Part shown: in pieces, positions 8,258-18,842 of the stretch
How positions within the stretch are numbered: the first letter of the stretch is position 1
How the letters are laid out: the number at the start of each line of letters is the position of its first letter
Assembly (NCBI RefSeq): GCF_000430785.1
Contig: NZ_AUMR01000003.1
Span: 62,001 to 126,000, forward strand
Length of the DNA: 64,000 bases
Source: Ectobacillus panaciterrae DSM 19096
GTDB taxonomy: Bacteria > Bacillota > Bacilli > Bacillales > Bacillaceae_G
Direction: 5' to 3'
The notes under the pieces: model-generated
The model's database searches: none
Told to the model about the DNA's origin: nothing
The model's input: the letters and a program-made list of their open reading frames with translations, nothing else
Made by a program: the position numbers and the translations under genes

Positions 8258-10408
8258 ATGGAGACGAGAAAACTCAATATGAATAAGGGAGCAGGATGCT
8301 TGATGCTGATTTTTTCCCTGCTCTTTTTTCTGTTGTTGGCACGGTTTTTGTACATACAGGTAACAGGACAAGTGCACGGGCAATCTTTGGAAAAGTGGGC
8401 AGAAGCGAAGCACAATAAAAAGGGAGTGCTGGAGGCGATGCGCGGAACCATTTATGATCAGCATGGGGAAGTGCTTGCGCAGGATACGTCCGCATATAAG
8501 ATTGCCGCTGTTTTAAAAGGTGATGGTCATGTCAAGGATAAGGATTTGACTGCCGAAAAGCTTGCGTCTGTTCTTTCTTTAAGTAAAGAGGAGATCTTAG
8601 CGAGGCTTAACAAACCTGCATCTCAAGTTGAATTCGGTTCGGAAGGGAGCAACTTGACGAAGGAGCAAAAAGACAAGATTGAAAGCATGAAGCTGCCCGG
8701 CATTATCTTCACCGACGGAAAAACGCGTATTTACCCGAACGGTGATTTTGCTTCCTATATTCTTGGATATGCTAAGCCGAATGATCAGGATGTTCTCGAA
8801 GGAAACTTTGGAATTGAAAAAACTCTGGACAAATACTTGCACGCCGAAAACGGAAGCATTGCCTATAAAGGAGATGCAAGAGGCTTGGCAACCGGGAACG
8901 AAAAGATTGTGCCGCCAAAGAATGGGAAAGATGTATATTTGACAATTGACCAGCATATTCAAAGCTTTTTGGAAGATGCGATGAATACGGCAGCAAAGCA
9001 GTATGAACCTTCTATGCTTCTTGGTGTAGTTGCAGATCCGAAAACAGGAAAAATTTTGGCGATGTCAAGCCGTCCGAGCTTTGATCCGAATAAGCGAGAT
9101 ATTTCGTACTTCCTGAATGACCCGATTGCATATGCATATGAGCCGGGCTCTACTATGAAAATCTTCACATTGGCTGCTGCCGTGAATGAAGGCGTGTATA
9201 ACGGCCAAGCATACTATCAATCTGGGAAATACGCTGTAGGAAACACAGAAATTAAAGATCATAACGGTGGAGCCGGATGGGGAAGCATTACATTTGATGA
9301 AGGTGTACAGCGTTCTTCTAACGTAGCGTTTGCCATTTTGGCTCAAAAGCAGCTTGGTTTTGATCGCTACAGGCAATATCTTCATAAATTTCACTTAGAT
9401 GAAAAAACAGGAATTGATTTGCCGGGTGAAAGTAAAAATACGATTTTATTCGACAAGGAAATCCAAAAGGCTACAACTGCTTTCGGACAAGGTTCAACTG
9501 TAACCCCGATTCAGCAAATACAAGCAGCGACCGCTATTGCAAATGACGGGAAGATGATGAAGCCGTACGTGATTGACCGCATTGTAGATGCGGATACAAA
9601 AAAGGTCGTGCAGCAAACTTCACCTGAAGAGGTGGGGAAGCCGATTTCAAAGGCAAGCGCGCAAAAAGTGCGGCAGCTGCTTGAAACGGTTATTACGTCT
9701 CCTAAGGGAACAGGAACGGCGTATAAAATTGACGGTTATTCTGTAGCCGGAAAAACAGGTACAGCGCAAATTCCGGGACCGGACGGCAAATATATGACCG
9801 GCAAGGAAAATTATATTTTCTCCTTCCTCGGCATGGCGCCTGTGTCAGATCCGCAATTGGTCGTTTATGTAGCTATTAAACAACCAAAACTAACGGATAC
9901 GGAATACGGTGCAACACCGCTTGCAGACATCTTTAAGTCTGTAACGAAGAACAGTTTGCAATACTTAAAAATTAAACCGTCTGAAGTGAAAAATCCGAAG
10001 AAGCTTGCCGAACAAGAAAATGCGAAGGTTCCGAATGTTTCGGGCCAAACGATGGCAGCGGCAAAAGCGGCGCTTGAAAAAGCAGGACTTACACCGGTGC
10101 TTCTCGGTGGAGGCTCTGTTATAGCTCAAATGCCGCAGTCTGGCGATTCCGTGTTAAAAGGCGACCGCATTTTACTGACAGGAACAGACAATAAAATGCC
10201 GAATATAATCGGATGGTCAATGCGCGATGCAATGAATCTAGCTCATACGATGGATCTGCAGCTCAAACCGTCAGGACAAGGATACGTGACAGAACAAAGC
10301 ATACAAGAAGGCACAGCTGTGAAAAAAGGAGATGTTCTTGAAGTGAAGCTTGCACCTCCTCTTGAACCGCAGCCGGAAGCTGAAATACAAAAGCCGCCCG
10401 GTACTTGA
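8258..10408 (+). CDS. pbpB: Penicillin-binding protein 2B (septal transpeptidase)
   Basis: About 716 residues. A membrane helix (about 12-33) is followed by the PBP dimerisation domain and the transpeptidase domain. The SxxK motif GSTMK has its serine near residue 298. SSN follows, and KTGT starts near residue 499. Two PASTA domains close the protein (starting near VPNVSGQTM and MPNIIGWSM), as in PBP2B. It cross-links septal peptidoglycan with FtsL and DivIB. Neither the ATG at 8258 nor the GTG at 8249 has a strong ribosome site; coupling to ftsL, which ends 15 bases upstream, is likely. The related gene spoVD follows. Confidence 0.96.
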   Translation: METRKLNMNKGAGCLMLIFSLLFFLLLARFLYIQVTGQVHGQSLEKWAEAKHNKKGVLEAMRGTIYDQHGEVLAQDTSAYKIAAVLKGDGHVKDKDLTAEKLASVLSLSKEEILARLNKPASQVEFGSEGSNLTKEQKDKIESMKLPGIIFTDGKTRIYPNGDFASYILGYAKPNDQDVLEGNFGIEKTLDKYLHAENGSIAYKGDARGLATGNEKIVPPKNGKDVYLTIDQHIQSFLEDAMNTAAKQYEPSMLLGVVADPKTGKILAMSSRPSFDPNKRDISYFLNDPIAYAYEPGSTMKIFTLAAAVNEGVYNGQAYYQSGKYAVGNTEIKDHNGGAGWGSITFDEGVQRSSNVAFAILAQKQLGFDRYRQYLHKFHLDEKTGIDLPGESKNTILFDKEIQKATTAFGQGSTVTPIQQIQAATAIANDGKMMKPYVIDRIVDADTKKVVQQTSPEEVGKPISKASAQKVRQLLETVITSPKGTGTAYKIDGYSVAGKTGTAQIPGPDGKYMTGKENYIFSFLGMAPVSDPQLVVYVAIKQPKLTDTEYGATPLADIFKSVTKNSLQYLKIKPSEVKNPKKLAEQENAKVPNVSGQTMAAAKAALEKAGLTPVLLGGGSVIAQMPQSGDSVLKGDRILLTGTDNKMPNIIGWSMRDAMNLAHTMDLQLKPSGQGYVTEQSIQEGTAVKKGDVLEVKLAPPLEPQPEAEIQKPPGT

Positions 10409-10487
10409 CGGTAGAGCGGCGGCCATGTTCTAATCGAAAAGGTACAAGCATATATTGGAACGAGCCCAAGATGAGGGAGGTTCTTTT

Positions 10488-12404
10488 ATGCGCGTATCAA
10501 ACGTGACAGTTCGAAAACGACTTATATTTGTGTTAGTATGCGGATTGCTCATCTTTACCATCATAGATGTACGACTCGGATATGTGCAATTTGCTCTTGG
10601 CAATTTGCTGACTGACCGCGCCAAGGATTCATGGAGCCGAAATATACCGTTTCAGCCCGAGCGCGGAAAGATTTTAGATCGAAACGGCGTGGAGCTTGCG
10701 ACGAACAAAAGCGCTCCTTCTGTACTTGTAGTTCCGCGCCAAATTGAGAACCCTGCTGAGACGGCGAAGAAGCTTGCAGCTGTGCTTGGTGTGCCACAAG
10801 AAGCAATTTATAAGCATGTGACGAAGAAAGCGAATTTAGAATGGGTAAAACCTGAAGGGCGAAAAATTTCACATGACAAGGCAAAGGAAATCCGGGCTCT
10901 TGGGTTAAAAGGCGTTTATATTGCAGAGGATTCCATCCGTTATTACCCGTTTGGAAACTACTTGTCGCATGTGCTTGGGTTTGCCGGCATTGACAATCAA
11001 GGCTTAATGGGACTTGAACTGTCGTATGATAAGGAATTGACCGGCGACAAAGGATACGTAAGATTTTATGCGGATGCCAAAGGAAAGCGGATGCCGAATA
11101 TCGGTGACGACTATCAAGCGCCGCAAAGCGGATTGGATTTGGGATTGACCATTGATTCCCGTATTCAAACCATTATGGAACGGGAACTGGACGTTGCACA
11201 GGCTACTTATAACCCTGATGGTATGATTGCAATTGCCATGAATCCGAATAACGGTGAAATTTTGGCGATGTCAAGCCGTCCGAATTTTGATCCATCCAAT
11301 TATAAAAATGTGGCGCCGGAAGTTTACAATCGAAATTTGCCGGTTTGGAGTACATACGAGCCGGGTTCCACTTTTAAAATTATTACTCTTGCTGCCGCAT
11401 TAAATGAAAATTTGGTAGACTTAAATAAAGACACGTTTAACGACGATGGCGCTGCTGAAGTGGCGGGTGCTACGCTTCGCTGCTGGAAGAGGGGCGGTCA
11501 CGGTCATCAAACGTTTTTAGAGGTTGTCCAAAATTCCTGCAACCCTGGTTTTGTCGAGCTTGGAGAACGCCTTGGAAAAGAAAAGCTGTTTCAATACATT
11601 CATGACTTTGGGTTCGGACAAAAAACAGGTATTGACCTGCAAGGGGAAGGAAAAGGAATTTTATTTGATTTAAAGCGTGTCGGCCCTGTAGAGCAAGCGA
11701 CTACAGCGTTCGGTCAGGGGGTATCTGTAACACCTATTCAGCAGGTAGCGGCGGTAGCGGCGGCTGTGAATGGGGGCACTTTATACCAGCCTTATATTGC
11801 CAAAGAGTTTATTGATCCGAAAACAAAGCAAGTGGTAAGCCGTAAAACTCCTGTTGCAAAACGAACCGTTATTTCCGAGGAAACTTCTAAGCAAGTACGG
11901 ACTGCTCTTGAAAACGTAGTTGCAAAAGGTTCCGGTAAAGGAGCCTACATTGATGGATATCGGGTTGGCGGTAAAACAGGAACGGCACAAAAGGTAAAAG
12001 ACGGCAGATACATGGAAGGAAACTACATCGTATCCTTTATTGGCTTTGCGCCGGTAGACGATCCGCAAATTGTTGTCTATGTAGCTGTAGATAATCCAAA
12101 AGGAACAGTTCAATTCGGGGGTGTTGTAGCTGCGCCGATTGTGGGAAACATGATGCGCGACATGTTGCCGACACTAGGGGTAGAACCGCGTAAAGGCGGT
12201 CTTGATAAAGAGCTGACATGGCTTGACACACCGACGATTGAGGTTCCGAATTTAATTGGGATGAAAAAGAGCGAATTGCAGGAGCAGCTTATCGATTTAA
12301 AACTTGAGGTGAGCGGCAGCGGAGACAAAGTGATTGATCAGTCCCCGGAGTCGGGCGTGAAAGTCAAGCAAGGCTCTAAGGTTCGTATCTATTTAGGTAA
12401 CTAG
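10488..12404 (+). CDS. spoVD: Stage V sporulation protein D, cortex transpeptidase
   Basis: 638 residues. An N-terminal membrane segment (about 12-30) is followed by dimerisation and transpeptidase domains. GSTFK has its serine near residue 294. A QNSCNPGF stretch carries the SxN motif, and KTGT starts near residue 496. A single PASTA domain ends the protein (VPNLIGMKKSEL). One PASTA domain and the position after pbpB distinguish SpoVD from PBP2B. It makes spore cortex peptidoglycan with SpoVE in the mother cell. The start ATG 10488 has GGGAGG; a longer frame to 10455 is not supported. CATATATT near 10449 resembles a sigma-E -10 element, but the -35 is unclear. Confidence 0.95.
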   Translation: MRVSNVTVRKRLIFVLVCGLLIFTIIDVRLGYVQFALGNLLTDRAKDSWSRNIPFQPERGKILDRNGVELATNKSAPSVLVVPRQIENPAETAKKLAAVLGVPQEAIYKHVTKKANLEWVKPEGRKISHDKAKEIRALGLKGVYIAEDSIRYYPFGNYLSHVLGFAGIDNQGLMGLELSYDKELTGDKGYVRFYADAKGKRMPNIGDDYQAPQSGLDLGLTIDSRIQTIMERELDVAQATYNPDGMIAIAMNPNNGEILAMSSRPNFDPSNYKNVAPEVYNRNLPVWSTYEPGSTFKIITLAAALNENLVDLNKDTFNDDGAAEVAGATLRCWKRGGHGHQTFLEVVQNSCNPGFVELGERLGKEKLFQYIHDFGFGQKTGIDLQGEGKGILFDLKRVGPVEQATTAFGQGVSVTPIQQVAAVAAAVNGGTLYQPYIAKEFIDPKTKQVVSRKTPVAKRTVISEETSKQVRTALENVVAKGSGKGAYIDGYRVGGKTGTAQKVKDGRYMEGNYIVSFIGFAPVDDPQIVVYVAVDNPKGTVQFGGVVAAPIVGNMMRDMLPTLGVEPRKGGLDKELTWLDTPTIEVPNLIGMKKSELQEQLIDLKLEVSGSGDKVIDQSPESGVKVKQGSKVRIYLGN

Positions 12405-12467
12405 CGCGAGTATGATAACATTTCGTTTACGATAAACTAAATTAAAAAGCAGAGAGGATATAGCAAA

Positions 12468-13946
12468 ATGAAGTTGCATACACTTTTATCATGCTTGCAT
12501 GATTTTCCAATCGTTCCAGAAGACAATCCAGAGATTATATCCATAGAAATGGATTCCCGTCAGGTGAAAGAAGGAAGCTTATTTGTGTGCATCAGCGGAT
12601 TTACAGTAGATGGTCATGATTTTATTCAGCAAGCAGCCGCCCAAGGAGCGGCTGCTATTGTGGCGGAACGGCCTGTTCAAGCTGATATTCCGGTTGTGCT
12701 TGTAAACGATACATCACGTGCACTGGCAGCACTTGCTGATTATTTTTACGATCAGCCGACACATAAGCTCCACCTTATCGGTGTCACAGGAACGAACGGA
12801 AAAACAACAACATCTCATATTATCAATGAGATGCTGCGTGAGCATGGTCATAAGACAGGATTGATCGGAACCATTAATATGAAAATCGGCGATGAGACAT
12901 TTGAAGTGAAAAACACGACGCCGGATGCGCTCACGCTGCAAAAAACGTTCCATCAAATGATTGAAAGAGACGTAACAGCCACAGTGATGGAAGTGTCGTC
13001 TCATGCGCTTCATTTAGGGCGGGTGCACGGTTGTGAATATGATGTAGCGGTATTTACAAATTTAACGCAAGATCATCTGGATTATCATAGGACAATGGAA
13101 GAGTATAAGCATGCGAAGGGCTTGCTGTTTGCGCAGCTTGGGAACAGCTATCATCACAATCGCATGAAATATGCGGTGCTTAATAATGATGACCTGGTTT
13201 CCGAAGATTTTAAAATTGCTACGCAAGCAACAGTCATTACATATGGTATCGATACGAAAAGCGATATTATGGCAACAGATATTGAAATGACGAGCGCAGG
13301 CACATCATTTACGCTTGTGACGCCTCAAGATACTGTAAAGGTCACTATGAAGCTGATTGGCAAGTTTAATGTATATAATATTTTGGCAGCAACAGCAGCT
13401 TGTCTTGTATCGAATGTGCCGCTTTCCGCTATTGTTCATGTTATCCAAACGATGCCGGGCGTATCAGGCCGCTTTGAGGTTGTTGATGCGGGGCAGGCGT
13501 TTGCGGTCATTGTTGATTATTCTCATACACCGGACAGCTTAGAAAATGCATTGCAAACTATTGCTCAATTTGCAAAAGGAAAAACGTATTGCATAGTCGG
13601 ATGCGGCGGAGATCGAGATCGGACGAAAAGGCCGTTGATGGCGCAAATTGCTGTACAGTATGCAGACAGTGCTATCTTTACGTCTGATAATCCTCGAAGC
13701 GAAAATCCGGAAGCAATTTTGCAAGATATGACTGCCGGAGTAACGGAAGGGCAGTATGAGGTCATTGTTGATCGCAAGCAAGCTATTGAGCATGCAGTTG
13801 CCCAAGCAAGCGATGAGGATGTTATACTGATTGCCGGAAAAGGGCATGAAACGTATCAAATTATCGGTATGGAAGTGTTAGATTTTGATGACCGGTTAGT
13901 TGCAAAAGCAGCAATAGAGAAACGTTCAGGCGGAACGCGCAACTAG
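12468..13946 (+). CDS. murE: UDP-MurNAc-L-Ala-D-Glu:meso-diaminopimelate ligase
   Basis: A 492-residue Mur ligase. The ATP loop is [13 protein letters not shown] (about residues 107-119). [15 protein letters not shown] and [12 protein letters not shown] follow. [11 protein letters not shown] carries the DNPR motif that selects meso-diaminopimelate over lysine, so the wall is predicted to be DAP-type. MurE adds the third residue of the stem peptide in the cytoplasm. AGAGAGGAT precedes the ATG. The gene lies between spoVD and mraY in the usual order. Confidence 0.97.
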   Translation: MKLHTLLSCLHDFPIVPEDNPEIISIEMDSRQVKEGSLFVCISGFTVDGHDFIQQAAAQGAAAIVAERPVQADIPVVLVNDTSRALAALADYFYDQPTHKLHLIGVTGTNGKTTTSHIINEMLREHGHKTGLIGTINMKIGDETFEVKNTTPDALTLQKTFHQMIERDVTATVMEVSSHALHLGRVHGCEYDVAVFTNLTQDHLDYHRTMEEYKHAKGLLFAQLGNSYHHNRMKYAVLNNDDLVSEDFKIATQATVITYGIDTKSDIMATDIEMTSAGTSFTLVTPQDTVKVTMKLIGKFNVYNILAATAACLVSNVPLSAIVHVIQTMPGVSGRFEVVDAGQAFAVIVDYSHTPDSLENALQTIAQFAKGKTYCIVGCGGDRDRTKRPLMAQIAVQYADSAIFTSDNPRSENPEAILQDMTAGVTEGQYEVIVDRKQAIEHAVAQASDEDVILIAGKGHETYQIIGMEVLDFDDRLVAKAAIEKRSGGTRN

Positions 13947-13963
13947 AGGAAGGGGGATTATGT

Positions 13964-14938
13964 ATGCTTGAACAGGGATTATTTATTACAATTGGAGTAG
14001 CCTTTTTAATTGCAGTTGCATTGTCTCCTGTTTTTATCCCGTTTCTACGGCGATTAAAGTTTGGACAAAGCATTCGTGAAGAAGGGCCGAAATCCCACCA
14101 AAAGAAGACGGGAACACCTACCATGGGGGGGATCGTAATTTTTATCTCCCTTATAATTACTACGGTACTAATGGTAGCGAAGTTTGGAAAGTTGAATACA
14201 GAAACATATCTTCTGTTATTTGTCACATTTGGATACGGACTGATTGGATTTTTGGATGACTTTATTAAGGTTGTTATGAAAAGGAATCTTGGTCTTACAT
14301 CAAAGCAGAAGCTTGTTGGGCAAATTGCAATTGCAATTGTATTTTTTGTATTTTATAAAAAATATGGTTTCGCTACAGATCTTACAATACCTGGAACAGA
14401 TATTAGCTTTGAACTGAGTTGGGGTTACTTCTTGCTCATTTTGTTCTTGCTTGTAGGATCGTCTAATGCAGTAAATTTAACAGACGGCTTAGATGGTTTG
14501 CTTGCTGGAACCGCAGCGGTTGCATTCGGTGCATACGCAATTCTGGCATTCAACCTTAATCAATATGAAGTGGCTATCTTCTGTATGGCAGTAGTAGGAG
14601 CCGTGCTTGGCTTTTTGGTATTTAACGCTCATCCTGCAAAAGTGTTCATGGGAGACACAGGTTCTCTTGCGCTTGGCGGGGCGCTTGCGGCGGTTGCGAT
14701 CTTAACAAAGCTGGAGCTGCTTCTGGCTGTTGTCGGCGGCGTGTTTGCCATTGAGACTCTTTCTGTAATCATTCAGGTTATTTCATTTAAGACAACAGGG
14801 AAACGCGTATTTAAGATGAGTCCGCTGCATCACCATTATGAACTCAGCGGCTGGTCGGAATGGCGAGTTGTCGTCACGTTTTGGTTTGTAGGGCTTTTAT
14901 TTGCGATGTTAGGAATTTATATCGAGGTGTGGATCTAA
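13964..14938 (+). CDS. mraY: Phospho-MurNAc-pentapeptide transferase MraY
   Basis: A 324-residue polytopic membrane enzyme, near the usual length. It moves phospho-MurNAc-pentapeptide onto undecaprenyl phosphate, giving lipid I. Signature elements are [16 protein letters not shown], the aspartate pair in [18 protein letters not shown] and the histidine cluster SPLHHHYE. About ten membrane helices can be seen as hydrophobic runs. AGGAAGGGGG precedes the ATG. Its stop codon directly abuts the murD start. Confidence 0.97.
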   Translation: MLEQGLFITIGVAFLIAVALSPVFIPFLRRLKFGQSIREEGPKSHQKKTGTPTMGGIVIFISLIITTVLMVAKFGKLNTETYLLLFVTFGYGLIGFLDDFIKVVMKRNLGLTSKQKLVGQIAIAIVFFVFYKKYGFATDLTIPGTDISFELSWGYFLLILFLLVGSSNAVNLTDGLDGLLAGTAAVAFGAYAILAFNLNQYEVAIFCMAVVGAVLGFLVFNAHPAKVFMGDTGSLALGGALAAVAILTKLELLLAVVGGVFAIETLSVIIQVISFKTTGKRVFKMSPLHHHYELSGWSEWRVVVTFWFVGLLFAMLGIYIEVWI

Positions 14939-16288
14939 TTGAAAAAGGTAAGCGATTATAACGGTAAAAACGTACTTGTATTAGGGATGGCAAAAAGCGG
15001 CTATGCGGCAGCTATGTTGCTCAAAAAGCTTGGAGCAAATGTAACGGTAAACGATAAAAAACCGCTGGAAGAAAATCCATTGGCACAAAGTTTGAACGAG
15101 CAAGGCGTTCATGTCGTATGCGGTCATCATCCGTATTCACTGCTTGACGGTACAGAGCTCATTGTGAAAAATCCAGGAATTCCATATTCAAATCCATTGC
15201 TAGAAGAGGCACGGAAACAAGGAATTTCCATCATTACAGAGGTAGAGCTCGCGTATCGTATTTCAGAAGCTCCATTTGTCGGTATTACAGGGTCGAATGG
15301 TAAAACAACAACGACAACATTGGTATTTGAAATGCTGCAGGAAGGAAAGAAGCATCCTGTCATTGCGGGGAATATTGGTACAGTTGCTTGTGAGGTGGCT
15401 CAGGAGGCGAAGCCTGATGAGATTGTTGTGACAGAATTGTCCTCTTTTCAGCTGATGGGCATTGAAACATTTCAGCCTCAAATTGCTGTATTATTGAATT
15501 TGTTTGAAGCTCACTTGGATTATCACGGCACAAAAGAAGAGTACGGGCGTGCGAAAGCAAACATTTTTAAAAATCAAACGGCGTCTGATTATAGCGTAAT
15601 TAATGCGGATGATAGTGATGTAATGGATTTGTCCAAACTCAGCAGCGGACAAAAAATATATTTTTCCACGACGAAGCTTATAGAGGATGGAGCATGCATC
15701 CAAAATGATTCTCTTTATTTCCGCGGGGAAAAAGTAGCGGACGTTGCTGATATTGCTCTTCCCGGCAAACATAACCTTGAAAATATTTTAGCAGCTATGA
15801 GCGTTGCAAAGCTTGCTGGCGTGTCAAATGAGGCAATCATTCACGTATTAAAAACTTTTACAGGCGTAAAGCATCGTCTGCAATATATTACAACTATACA
15901 AAATCGAAAATTTTATAACGATTCAAAAGCAACAAATATTTTGGCGACGCAAAAAGCATTATCAGCATTCACACAGCCGGTTGTTTTGCTTGCAGGCGGA
16001 TTGGACCGCGGAAATGAATTTGATGAATTGCTCCCCTATCTACATCATGTAAAAGCGCTAGTTACATTTGGACAAACTGCTCCAAAGCTTATGAGAACAG
16101 CGAAAGAAGCAGGAATGAAAGAAGTAAAACGTGTCGATAATGTGGAACAAGCAGTGCAGGAAGCGTATGCTCTGTCTCAGGAAGGAGATGTTATCCTTCT
16201 GTCGCCGGCTTGTGCAAGCTGGGATCAATTTAAGACTTTTGAAGACAGAGGAGACATGTTCATACAAGCCGTGCATAAGCTAGTATAA
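14939..16288 (+). CDS. murD: UDP-MurNAc-L-alanine:D-glutamate ligase
   Basis: A 449-residue Mur ligase. An N-terminal Rossmann-like domain ([18 protein letters not shown]) is followed by the ATP loop [14 protein letters not shown] (about residues 114-127). [17 protein letters not shown] and the C-terminal [12 protein letters not shown] of MurD follow. It starts with TTG at 14939, immediately after the mraY stop, with GAGGTG inside the mraY end as ribosome site. This implies tight translational coupling. Confidence 0.96.
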   Translation: MKKVSDYNGKNVLVLGMAKSGYAAAMLLKKLGANVTVNDKKPLEENPLAQSLNEQGVHVVCGHHPYSLLDGTELIVKNPGIPYSNPLLEEARKQGISIITEVELAYRISEAPFVGITGSNGKTTTTTLVFEMLQEGKKHPVIAGNIGTVACEVAQEAKPDEIVVTELSSFQLMGIETFQPQIAVLLNLFEAHLDYHGTKEEYGRAKANIFKNQTASDYSVINADDSDVMDLSKLSSGQKIYFSTTKLIEDGACIQNDSLYFRGEKVADVADIALPGKHNLENILAAMSVAKLAGVSNEAIIHVLKTFTGVKHRLQYITTIQNRKFYNDSKATNILATQKALSAFTQPVVLLAGGLDRGNEFDELLPYLHHVKALVTFGQTAPKLMRTAKEAGMKEVKRVDNVEQAVQEAYALSQEGDVILLSPACASWDQFKTFEDRGDMFIQAVHKLV

Positions 16289-16350
16289 ATGATGTTATAA
16301 GCCGATTGGTCTCCAAAGCGGATAAGACATTGCTTGTGAGGTGTTTTGTA

Positions 16351-17448
16351 TTGCCAACAAAAAAAGCTCCTGATTTTATTATCGTGACGGTTACGCTGCT
16401 TCTTTTGGCTGTCGGCATGATCATGGTGTACAGCGCCAGTGCGGTGTGGGCATCCTATAAGTTTGAAGACTCCTTCTTTTTCGCCAAACGCCAGCTGTTA
16501 TTTGCCGGTCTCGGTGTAGTAGCGATGTTTCTTATTATGAACATCGATTACTGGGTGTGGCGGAAGTATTCAAAAGTTATCCTCCTTATTTGTTTCGTAT
16601 TGCTGATTCTCGTATTAGTTCCTGGAATCGGAATGGTGAGAGGGGGAGCGCGAAGTTGGATTGGGATTGGAGCCTTCTCTATACAGCCCTCTGAGTTTAT
16701 GAAGTTTGCCATGATTGTGTTTCTAGCTAAATTTCTGTCCGAAAGGCAGAAGGTTATTACTACTTTTAAGTATGGTTTGGCGCCATCCTTAGGTATTGTA
16801 TTTTTAGCGTTCGGCATGATTATGCTGCAGCCCGATTTAGGAACAGGCACAGTAATGGTGGGGACATGCGTAGTCATGATTTTTGTGGCCGGCGCGAGAA
16901 TTATGCATTTTGCCATATTAGGCATGCTGGCAGCGGCAGGTTTTGTTGGATTGATTTTATCAGCACCATATCGAATGAAACGGATTACGTCTTATTTAGA
17001 TCCGTGGTCAGATCCCCTTGGAAGCGGTTTTCAAATTATTCAATCGCTGTATGCCATCGGTCCCGGAGGACTGTTCGGCCTCGGTCTTGGACAAAGTAGA
17101 CAAAAGTTCTTTTATTTGCCTGAGCCGCAAACAGATTTCATTTTTGCCATTCTTTCTGAAGAACTAGGTTTTATCGGCGGATCGTTTGTGTTATTATTGT
17201 TTAGTCTGTTGTTGTGGAGGGGCATCCGAGTTGCGCTTGGCGCACCGGATTTATACGGGACATTTTTAGCAGTCGGTATTGTGGCAATGATTGCAATTCA
17301 AGTTATGATTAATATTGGAGTAGTAACGGGTCTAATGCCGGTTACCGGTATTACGCTGCCGTTTTTAAGCTACGGCGGTTCAAGCTTGACTCTCATGCTG
17401 ATGGCGGTAGGTGTATTGTTAAATATAAGCCGGCATTCACGCTACTAA
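16351..17448 (+). CDS. spoVE: SpoVE, SEDS-family (FtsW/RodA-like) cortex glycosyltransferase
   Basis: A 365-residue SEDS membrane protein with about ten helices. Typical SEDS stretches are GVRRWIGIG-like GGARSWIGIG, QPSEFMKFAMIVFLA, LQPDLGTGTV, QIIQSLYAIGPGG and GITLPFLSYGGSS. Length and dcw position fit SpoVE, which works with SpoVD in cortex synthesis. A FtsW role cannot be fully excluded by reading. I chose TTG 16351, 7 bases after GAGGTG; the frame is open upstream to 16306. In relatives murG follows directly, but here a terminator comes next. Confidence 0.92.
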   Translation: MPTKKAPDFIIVTVTLLLLAVGMIMVYSASAVWASYKFEDSFFFAKRQLLFAGLGVVAMFLIMNIDYWVWRKYSKVILLICFVLLILVLVPGIGMVRGGARSWIGIGAFSIQPSEFMKFAMIVFLAKFLSERQKVITTFKYGLAPSLGIVFLAFGMIMLQPDLGTGTVMVGTCVVMIFVAGARIMHFAILGMLAAAGFVGLILSAPYRMKRITSYLDPWSDPLGSGFQIIQSLYAIGPGGLFGLGLGQSRQKFFYLPEPQTDFIFAILSEELGFIGGSFVLLLFSLLLWRGIRVALGAPDLYGTFLAVGIVAMIAIQVMINIGVVTGLMPVTGITLPFLSYGGSSLTLMLMAVGVLLNISRHSRY

Positions 17449-17473
17449 ACCCTGTTCGTGCAACAGGGTTTTT
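17447..17473 (+). terminator. Rho-independent terminator after spoVE
   Basis: A ten-base perfect stem, AAACCCTGTT with AACAGGGTTT, a CGTGC loop and a short T tail. It splits the dcw cluster into two transcription units. Confidence 0.85.
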
Positions 17474-17544
17474 CCTATGGTGCATGAATTTGCATTTTTG
17501 ATGCTTTTAGCGCCATGTTTTTTGAAAAAAGAAAACTAGTATGG

Positions 17545-17594
17545 TTGACAAGTGCTCAGGAAACCGAGTATCTTAATTCCGAGTCCTTAAGATA
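17545..17594 (+). promoter_or_regulatory. Candidate promoter with operator-like inverted repeat in the former murG position
   Basis: TTGACA (17545-17550), 18 bases, TATCTT (17569-17574). The -10 is part of a perfect inverted repeat, TATCTTAA (17569-17576) and TTAAGATA (17587-17594), with 10 bases between. Arms of this kind are common MarR-family operators, but no regulator gene is intact next to it. It could drive murB across about 250 bases of leader. Confidence 0.5.
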
Positions 17595-17640
17595 ATTCGT
17601 CAGAGAATCTATTTTAAAAATAGAAAATGAGTGTTTTACA

Positions 17641-17697
17641 ATGATGGAGAAATCTGCGGATAAAAATCATGAAACGTTTTTGCATTATGACAATTAA
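17641..17697 (+). pseudogene. Short open frame in the spoVE-murB gap; possible decayed gene start
   Basis: An 18-codon frame, MMEKSADKNHETFLHYDN, lies 47 bases after the inverted repeat and then stops. The spacing and the HYDN end recall the first residues of OhrR/MarR-type regulators, but this is too short to prove. The following 140 bases hold no recognisable continuation in any frame and nothing like murG. The whole 17474-17839 stretch has no other feature I can support apart from the promoter at 17545. Confidence 0.25.
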
Positions 17698-17839
17698 GCT
17701 TAAAAGAAGAGCTTTTACCAAGTTAGGGATTCCTGATAAGCAGCAAGATGATATAGAAGATAGACCTTGCCAGATATAACGTTAGGTGAATGCCCTGCAT
17801 ACTACTATAGTACGGAGAATTCATATGGGGGAGATCATC

Positions 17840-18748
17840 ATGGAACAATTAGCAAAAGAACTTGCGGAGGCCAATGTAGGAAAGGTGCTTATTAAAGAGC
17901 CGTTAGCACGGCATACAACGATGAAAATCGGCGGTCCAGCTGATATTATGGTTATTCCAAATAACGCAGAAGCTGTCCAAAACACTTTAAGGCTTGTCAA
18001 AAAACATGGCACAAAATGGACAGCAATCGGCCGCGGCTCCAATCTTCTTGTTTCTGATAAAGGAATTGAGGGGGTTGTGATTAAGCTTGGAGAAGGACTG
18101 GACCATTTAGAAGCAGAAGGAACGCGAGTACGAGTTGAAGGTGGATATCCTCTTATCAAATTGGCAACATTGCTGAGCCGTCAAGGTCTGGCAGGTTTAG
18201 AGTTTGCAGGCGGTATCCCAGGCAGTGTCGGCGGCGCGGTATACATGAATGCTGGTGCCCATAAATCCGACATGTCTGAAGTCGTTACGCGTGCCCTTGT
18301 GATGTTTGAGGACGGAGAAATAGAGTGGCTCACAAAGGAAGAACTCGAATTTTCATACAGAACGTCAGTGCTTCAGACTAAACGCCCAGGCATTGTCCTA
18401 GAAGCGGAATTGCAGCTCAAAGAAGGAGAGCGCGAGCAAGTGTTTGCGCTCATACAAAAAAATAAAGATTATCGCCGTGAAACGCAGCCGTGGAACCATC
18501 CTTGTGCAGGAAGCATCTTCCGAAATCCGCTTCCAAACTATGCAGGCAATCTTGTAGAACGGGCCGGACTTAGAGGGTATCAAATCGGCGGCGCGCAAAT
18601 ATCGCCTATGCACGGGAATTTTATTGTAAATACAGGGACAGCTACAGCACAAGATGTATTAGATTTAATTGCATTCATCCAAAAGACGGTTCAAGAACAA
18701 TTCGGAGTGGAAATGCATACAGAGGTAGAAATCATTGGAAGACAATAG
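17840..18748 (+). CDS. murB: UDP-N-acetylenolpyruvoylglucosamine reductase
   Basis: A 302-residue flavoenzyme that reduces UDP-GlcNAc-enolpyruvate to UDP-MurNAc. [19 protein letters not shown] starts the FAD domain. [20 protein letters not shown] and the glycine-rich [20 protein letters not shown] bind FAD and substrate. The catalytic-serine segment [12 protein letters not shown] and the C-terminal glutamate segment HTEVEIIG follow, as in type II MurB. ATG 17840 follows GGGGGAG; the frame is open to 17786. It is separated from spoVE by a terminator and by the region where murG normally lies. Confidence 0.96.
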   Translation: MEQLAKELAEANVGKVLIKEPLARHTTMKIGGPADIMVIPNNAEAVQNTLRLVKKHGTKWTAIGRGSNLLVSDKGIEGVVIKLGEGLDHLEAEGTRVRVEGGYPLIKLATLLSRQGLAGLEFAGGIPGSVGGAVYMNAGAHKSDMSEVVTRALVMFEDGEIEWLTKEELEFSYRTSVLQTKRPGIVLEAELQLKEGEREQVFALIQKNKDYRRETQPWNHPCAGSIFRNPLPNYAGNLVERAGLRGYQIGGAQISPMHGNFIVNTGTATAQDVLDLIAFIQKTVQEQFGVEMHTEVEIIGRQ

Positions 18749-18774
18749 TTGTCTGCTTCACATTACCAAATATA

Positions 18775-18821
18775 TGCTATAATAAAGGAAAAGAACGGCA
18801 TGTGCATTCATGCCGTTCTTT
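18775..18821 (+). promoter_or_regulatory. Extended -10 promoter and leader hairpin before divIB
   Basis: TGCTATAAT (18775-18783) is an extended -10 with no clear -35. Just downstream, a perfect 13-base stem, AAAGAACGGCATG (18790-18802) with CATGCCGTTCTTT (18809-18821), ends 21 bases before the divIB ATG. The T tail is weak, so it could be a partial terminator of murB or a stabilising leader hairpin. Confidence 0.5.
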
Positions 18822-18842
18822 ATGTTACGGGAGGCTTAAAAA

